64,000 bases of DNA from Sediminibacillus halophilus (lineage in GTDB: Bacteria; Bacillota; Bacilli; Bacillales; Amphibacillaceae). This document shows, one piece after another, positions 61,059-64,000 of the stretch. The translations under genes and the position numbers were made by a program. The notes beneath the pieces were generated by a model. It ran no database searches. It saw nothing but the letters and a program-made list of their open reading frames with translations, and was not told the DNA's origin. Positions within the stretch are counted from its first letter, which is position 1. Each line of letters begins with the position of its first letter. The stretch covers positions 1-64,000 of the forward strand of contig NZ_FNHF01000002.1 of the NCBI RefSeq assembly GCF_900103695.1, read 5' to 3'.

Positions 61059-61566
61059 GACCTCCTACATTCATTGAGTTGAAGGAAGCCGTTGCGGAAA
61101 TACCTTACGCTTTCAGCGCTTCCTCGAGCTAACGCTCTGCGGGATCTTACCCTGGCCTTTCCTCCCGCTGAAGACTCCAGGTATTTGCTCCGGTGGGAAC
61201 AGCATTTCATTTCTAAACGAGTGTAGTAGAGATTTTTCTCTTGCATCACTTAGTAAGCAAGAAAGTCCAGAGAAGCAGAAAAGACGGAACCCCAACTGTT
61301 TAGAACGCGTCTCCTGATTTTTAATATGTCTAGTTGGGTTTCAAGGAAAAAGTTTCTGCCCTAGCGATATTCAGCATGCTGCTTAGCTCAGGCAGCATAC
61401 GCAGACTTCAGTGGGAAAAGCGCGAGATGAGGATCCACTTGGGAAAGCGTTTTTTACCTAGATAGCTGAAACCGTGCCCACGGCAAGCGAAGTATGCTAC
61501 CGAAGTGTTGCTTGACACCTTTTTGGATAGGCAATGGAGCTTCACATTACAGTTACTGCGCAGTTT
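61059..61566 (+). repeat. Long dispersed noncoding repeat, copy B (~508 bp)
   Basis: It is co-linear with copy A at 31849-32414. The best preserved blocks are TGCGGAAATACC (61093-61104), CGAGCTAACGCTCT (61124-61137), AAAAGACGGAACCCCAACTG (61278-61297), CAGTGGGAAAAGCGCGAG (61409-61426) and GGATCCACTTGGGAAAGCG (61431-61449), ending in CATTACAGTTACTGCGCAG. Copy B is shorter, and its GC-rich inverted arms are degenerate. No frame is shared between the copies. It fills most of the 801-base gap between yumC and the MBL gene, in the same orientation as copy A and likewise downstream of a plus-strand gene. Confidence 0.85.
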
Positions 61567-61759
61567 CCGTCAAAAGAGTAAAAAGAGCCTTTTAAATTTT
61601 GACTTTTAAAGGAGACTTCATTATCCTTTACCAGCTTTTTGTTTAGAGAAAGGATGGCATTGGTATACAAATTATAAGCAAATCTTCCACTGGCTGCTGA
61701 TAGGATTAGCTGCTTGCGGGGATAATACGAATGGAATATGCCAATGGAGGTGCCTGTAC

Positions 61760-62587
61760 ATGGAAAATGAATTTGAAGATAGACTAATTCCGGCCACTTC
61801 GGTCGCCAGCGGGGTTGGGAAAGAGCTCATAACCGACCTGTATTGCTTCCCGATACAAGTCGTCAACATGTATTTTCACGGACATCCGGGCGATAAATGG
61901 ACAATCATCGATGCAGGGATGCCGCGTTCAGCCGATAAAATCATAGAAGCGGCAGAAAACAGGTATGGAAAGGATGCTAAACCGGAAGCCATCATTCTGA
62001 CACATGGACATTTTGATCATGTCGGAGCGATTGTCGAGCTGCTCGAAAAATGGCCGGTACCTGTTTACGCCCATAAGGATGAGCTTCCGTACTTGACCGG
62101 CAAGGAATCTTATCCAGAACCGGATTCTTCCGTCGATGGTGGATTGGTTGCCAAGATGTCGCCGATGTTTCCAAACCATAGTATTAACATTTCCGAGTAT
62201 GTCAAAGCGCTTCCCGACGACCACTCTGTTCCTGGTATGCAGGGTTGGGAATGGATTCATACCCCCGGACATACCAAAGGTCATGTTTCCCTGTTCCGCG
62301 AAGAAGACCGTTCGTTGATTGCCGGGGATGCCTTTGTCACAGTCAAACAAGAGTCGTTATATAATGTCATGACGCAAAAACAAGAAATTAGCGGCCCGCC
62401 AAGATATTTAACAACGGATTGGAAAGCTGCTAAAGAATCCGTCCTCAAGCTTAACGAACTAGGTCCTCTCCTAGCTGCAACAGGCCATGGGATTCCGATG
62501 ACAGGGGATTTCCTTGCCCAGGAACTGCAAAAGCTTGTCGACAATTTTGACACCATCGCAGTCCCGGAACAAGGTCGTTACACGTAG
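61760..62587 (+). CDS. Metallo-beta-lactamase-fold hydrolase
   Basis: This 275-residue protein has the MBL metal site THGHFDHVG (HxHxDH) and the later His in HTPGHTKGHVSL, with an Asp in IAGDAFV. The class covers glyoxalase II-like and many other hydrolases; the substrate is unknown. The ATG has GGAGGTG upstream. It stands alone between repeat copy B and a strong terminator. Confidence 0.87.
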   Translation: MENEFEDRLIPATSVASGVGKELITDLYCFPIQVVNMYFHGHPGDKWTIIDAGMPRSADKIIEAAENRYGKDAKPEAIILTHGHFDHVGAIVELLEKWPVPVYAHKDELPYLTGKESYPEPDSSVDGGLVAKMSPMFPNHSINISEYVKALPDDHSVPGMQGWEWIHTPGHTKGHVSLFREEDRSLIAGDAFVTVKQESLYNVMTQKQEISGPPRYLTTDWKAAKESVLKLNELGPLLAATGHGIPMTGDFLAQELQKLVDNFDTIAVPEQGRYT

Positions 62588-62605
62588 GATTATTTAACGA
62601 TAAAC

Positions 62606-62641
62606 AAAACCCTCGACACGATGTCGAGGGTTTGTTTTTTT
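62606..62641. terminator. Terminator between the MBL gene and the SufA-type gene
   Basis: AAAACCCTCGACA-CGA-TGTCGAGGGTTTG followed by a T run. Confidence 0.9.
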
Positions 62642-62652
62642 GTGATTTTTGA

Positions 62653-63015
62653 TTAGCAATTCGGATCCGGGGTTCCTGCGTTGGCCGCTGTTTTGAAAGA
62701 AGAACCACAGCCACATGACACGATGGCATTAGGATTGTCAATCGTGAATCCGCCACCCATCATGTTTTGTTTAAAATCAATTGTCGTCCCTTCGATAATC
62801 GGGACGTCCTGTTGACTGATAACCAAAGGAATGCCATTGCTTTCCTCGACTTTATCAAGCTCCGAATTAATTTCTTCATCAAACCCCATGGAGTAAGACA
62901 ATCCGCTGCAGCCGCCGCCTTTCACGCCAAAACGAAGGCGGACGTCAGAAGACTCCTCTTCTTTCATCATTTCTTTGATCTGCAGCCTTGCATTGTCCGT
63001 GATATTGATGGTCAT
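62653..63015 (-). CDS. yutM: Iron-sulfur cluster assembly A-type protein (YutM/SufA)
   Basis: This 120-residue A-type carrier has the three conserved cysteines in GGGCSGLSY and SCGCGSSF, which bind and transfer Fe-S clusters. AGGAGGG lies 7 bases before the ATG. The location beside dapF matches B. subtilis yutM. It does not overlap dapF; a 100-base gap lies between. Confidence 0.93.
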   Translation of the reverse strand: MTINITDNARLQIKEMMKEEESSDVRLRFGVKGGGCSGLSYSMGFDEEINSELDKVEESNGIPLVISQQDVPIIEGTTIDFKQNMMGGGFTIDNPNAIVSCGCGSSFKTAANAGTPDPNC

Positions 63016-63118
63016 ACAAAACCCTCCTATATTTCCGTCTTCCCTCTTGCTTCTATACTAAAGACTTATCGTCAATTCGTCTCCTTTAGTATACTAAGGA
63101 ATTGGAGATACATCAACA

Positions 63119-63973
63119 TTAACGCTTCCAATAAAAGGTTCCAGTTGTCGTCGTTTCTGCTTTTCCACGCATCCAGACACGATCATCTGCCGCCCACTTA
63201 ATAAACAAGTCTCCCCCGCTTAAGTGGACACAAATTTCTGTATCCTTCTGAGCGTATCCATTGAGAATACTAGCGACGACAGCTGCACAGGCACCTGTTC
63301 CACAAGCCTGAGTGACACCTGATCCTCTCTCCCAAACACGAAAATGCATTTCAGTTTCGGAAATCATTTCTATGAATTCCACGTTGACCCCTTCGGGAAA
63401 CCGGTGGTCGTTTGTGATCACGGGACCCAGATCATACAGCGGAGATTCATCGATGTCTTCCACAAAGAACACAGCGTGAGGATTCCCCATGGATACAGCA
63501 GTTAATTCCAAAGGATGATGACCTACTTCGAATGCTTCTGAAATCACAGTTTCGTCATCTCCCAGCATAGGAATTCCCTGTCTGTTTAGAGTCGGCTGGC
63601 CCATGTCAACCGTCACTTCTTCGACGATATCTTCTTCAAGAAAGACCTCAGCTGTAACATTACCGGCCCGCGTCTCAATCACAAACTGGGATTTATTAAC
63701 CAGGTTATTCTCAAAGGCATATTTTGCTACACAGCGAAGGCCGTTTCCACAGTTTTTACCTTCCGATCCATCTTTGTTGAATATACGCATACCTACCTCA
63801 GCAACCTCCGAGGGGTGAATCAAAATCAATCCATCAGAGCCTATTCCTGTATTTATATCGGACACTTTTTTTGCCAGGTCCACTAATTCTGATTCTTCTA
63901 TAGAAAATGAAAATAAGTCTAAAAATATATAACTATTGCCCAACCCATGCATTTTTGTATAAGGAATTTCCAC
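63119..63973 (-). CDS. dapF: Diaminopimelate epimerase
   Basis: DapF converts LL- to meso-diaminopimelate for lysine and cell-wall synthesis. The ~284-residue length matches B. subtilis. The two catalytic Cys lie in [10 protein letters not shown] and QACGTGACA. The GTG at 63973 is preferred because AGGTGATC, complementary to the 16S 3' end, lies just upstream and would be the start codon region of the alternative GTG at 63982. Upstream sequence beyond the window edge is not seen. Confidence 0.95.
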   Translation of the reverse strand: MEIPYTKMHGLGNSYIFLDLFSFSIEESELVDLAKKVSDINTGIGSDGLILIHPSEVAEVGMRIFNKDGSEGKNCGNGLRCVAKYAFENNLVNKSQFVIETRAGNVTAEVFLEEDIVEEVTVDMGQPTLNRQGIPMLGDDETVISEAFEVGHHPLELTAVSMGNPHAVFFVEDIDESPLYDLGPVITNDHRFPEGVNVEFIEMISETEMHFRVWERGSGVTQACGTGACAAVVASILNGYAQKDTEICVHLSGGDLFIKWAADDRVWMRGKAETTTTGTFYWKR

Positions 63974-64000
63974 CTTGATCACCTAGCCTCATGAAGTAAC

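Noticed and set aside
60968-61295. Open frames on the minus strand inside repeat copy B
   Set aside because: They run through the yumC terminator or lack start signals, and are not conserved in copy A.
1-64000. CRISPR arrays, tRNA genes, intact insertion sequences, prophage or toxin-antitoxin pairs
   Set aside because: No regularly spaced repeats, transposase, integrase, cloverleaf-type sequences or typical toxin-antitoxin gene pairs were recognised by eye.

Overview
The window looks like chromosomal DNA of a low-to-mid GC Gram-positive bacterium of the family Bacillaceae, probably a halotolerant genus near Virgibacillus, Oceanobacillus or Terribacillus. The evidence is gene content and order that follow the Bacillus subtilis yt- and yu- regions, strong AGGAGG-type ribosome binding sites, frequent TTG/GTG starts, and Bacillus-type leaders (T-box, S-box, FMN riboswitch, Fur, LexA, BirA and CcpN sites). 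The species cannot be named from this sequence. No tRNA, CRISPR array, intact insertion sequence or prophage was seen.

Layout. 1-147: promoter, leader and first bases of a 16S rRNA gene transcribed leftward out of the window. 311-6615: rhodanese, leuS with a Leu T-box, a chemoreceptor with its BMP-type lipoprotein, and a ytzC-like gene. 6.7-10 kb: mnmM (ytqB), sesquarterpene synthase ytpB, gamma-carbonic-anhydrase-like ytoA and a C39-like peptidase. 10-18 kb: asnB, a small glycine-rich membrane protein, an ECF sigma factor with an LCP-domain membrane partner, metK with a SAM riboswitch, a DCC protein and pckA. 18.3-25 kb: ytlACD ABC transporter, rppH, several small or secreted proteins, and a Fur-controlled siderophore ATPase. 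25-28 kb: a Ktr/Trk potassium transporter and a LexA-controlled Y-family polymerase. 28-40.2 kb: menaquinone genes (menE; menFDHB; menA; menI), with menE cut off from menB by about 3 kb holding a DUF4317 gene, an SDR gene and a long noncoding repeat. 40-51 kb: ribU with an FMN riboswitch, an M42 peptidase, a K+ channel, pgi, an S1 protein, patB and a Cu/Zn-SOD-like lipoprotein. 51-64 kb: kapB, a decayed isochorismatase-family gene, KhtTU, ptsH, deoD, bioY, yuiDCB, yumB, yumC, a second copy of the long repeat, an MBL hydrolase, a SufA-type protein and dapF.

How the genes fit together. Most are housekeeping: translation (leuS, mnmM), sulfur/SAM metabolism (metK, patB), gluconeogenesis (pckA, pgi), menaquinone respiration (men genes, yumB, yumC), vitamin uptake (ribU, bioY) and K+ homeostasis (Ktr, YugO, KhtTU), the last fitting a salt-tolerant life. 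The parts that most deserve a second look are the dispersed ~0.5 kb noncoding repeat (31849-32414 and 61059-61566, with short fragments elsewhere), the ECF sigma/LCP pair with an apparent self-regulated promoter, the BMP-chemoreceptor operon, two terminators without an evident upstream gene, and the isochorismatase-family pseudogene at 51934-52267.
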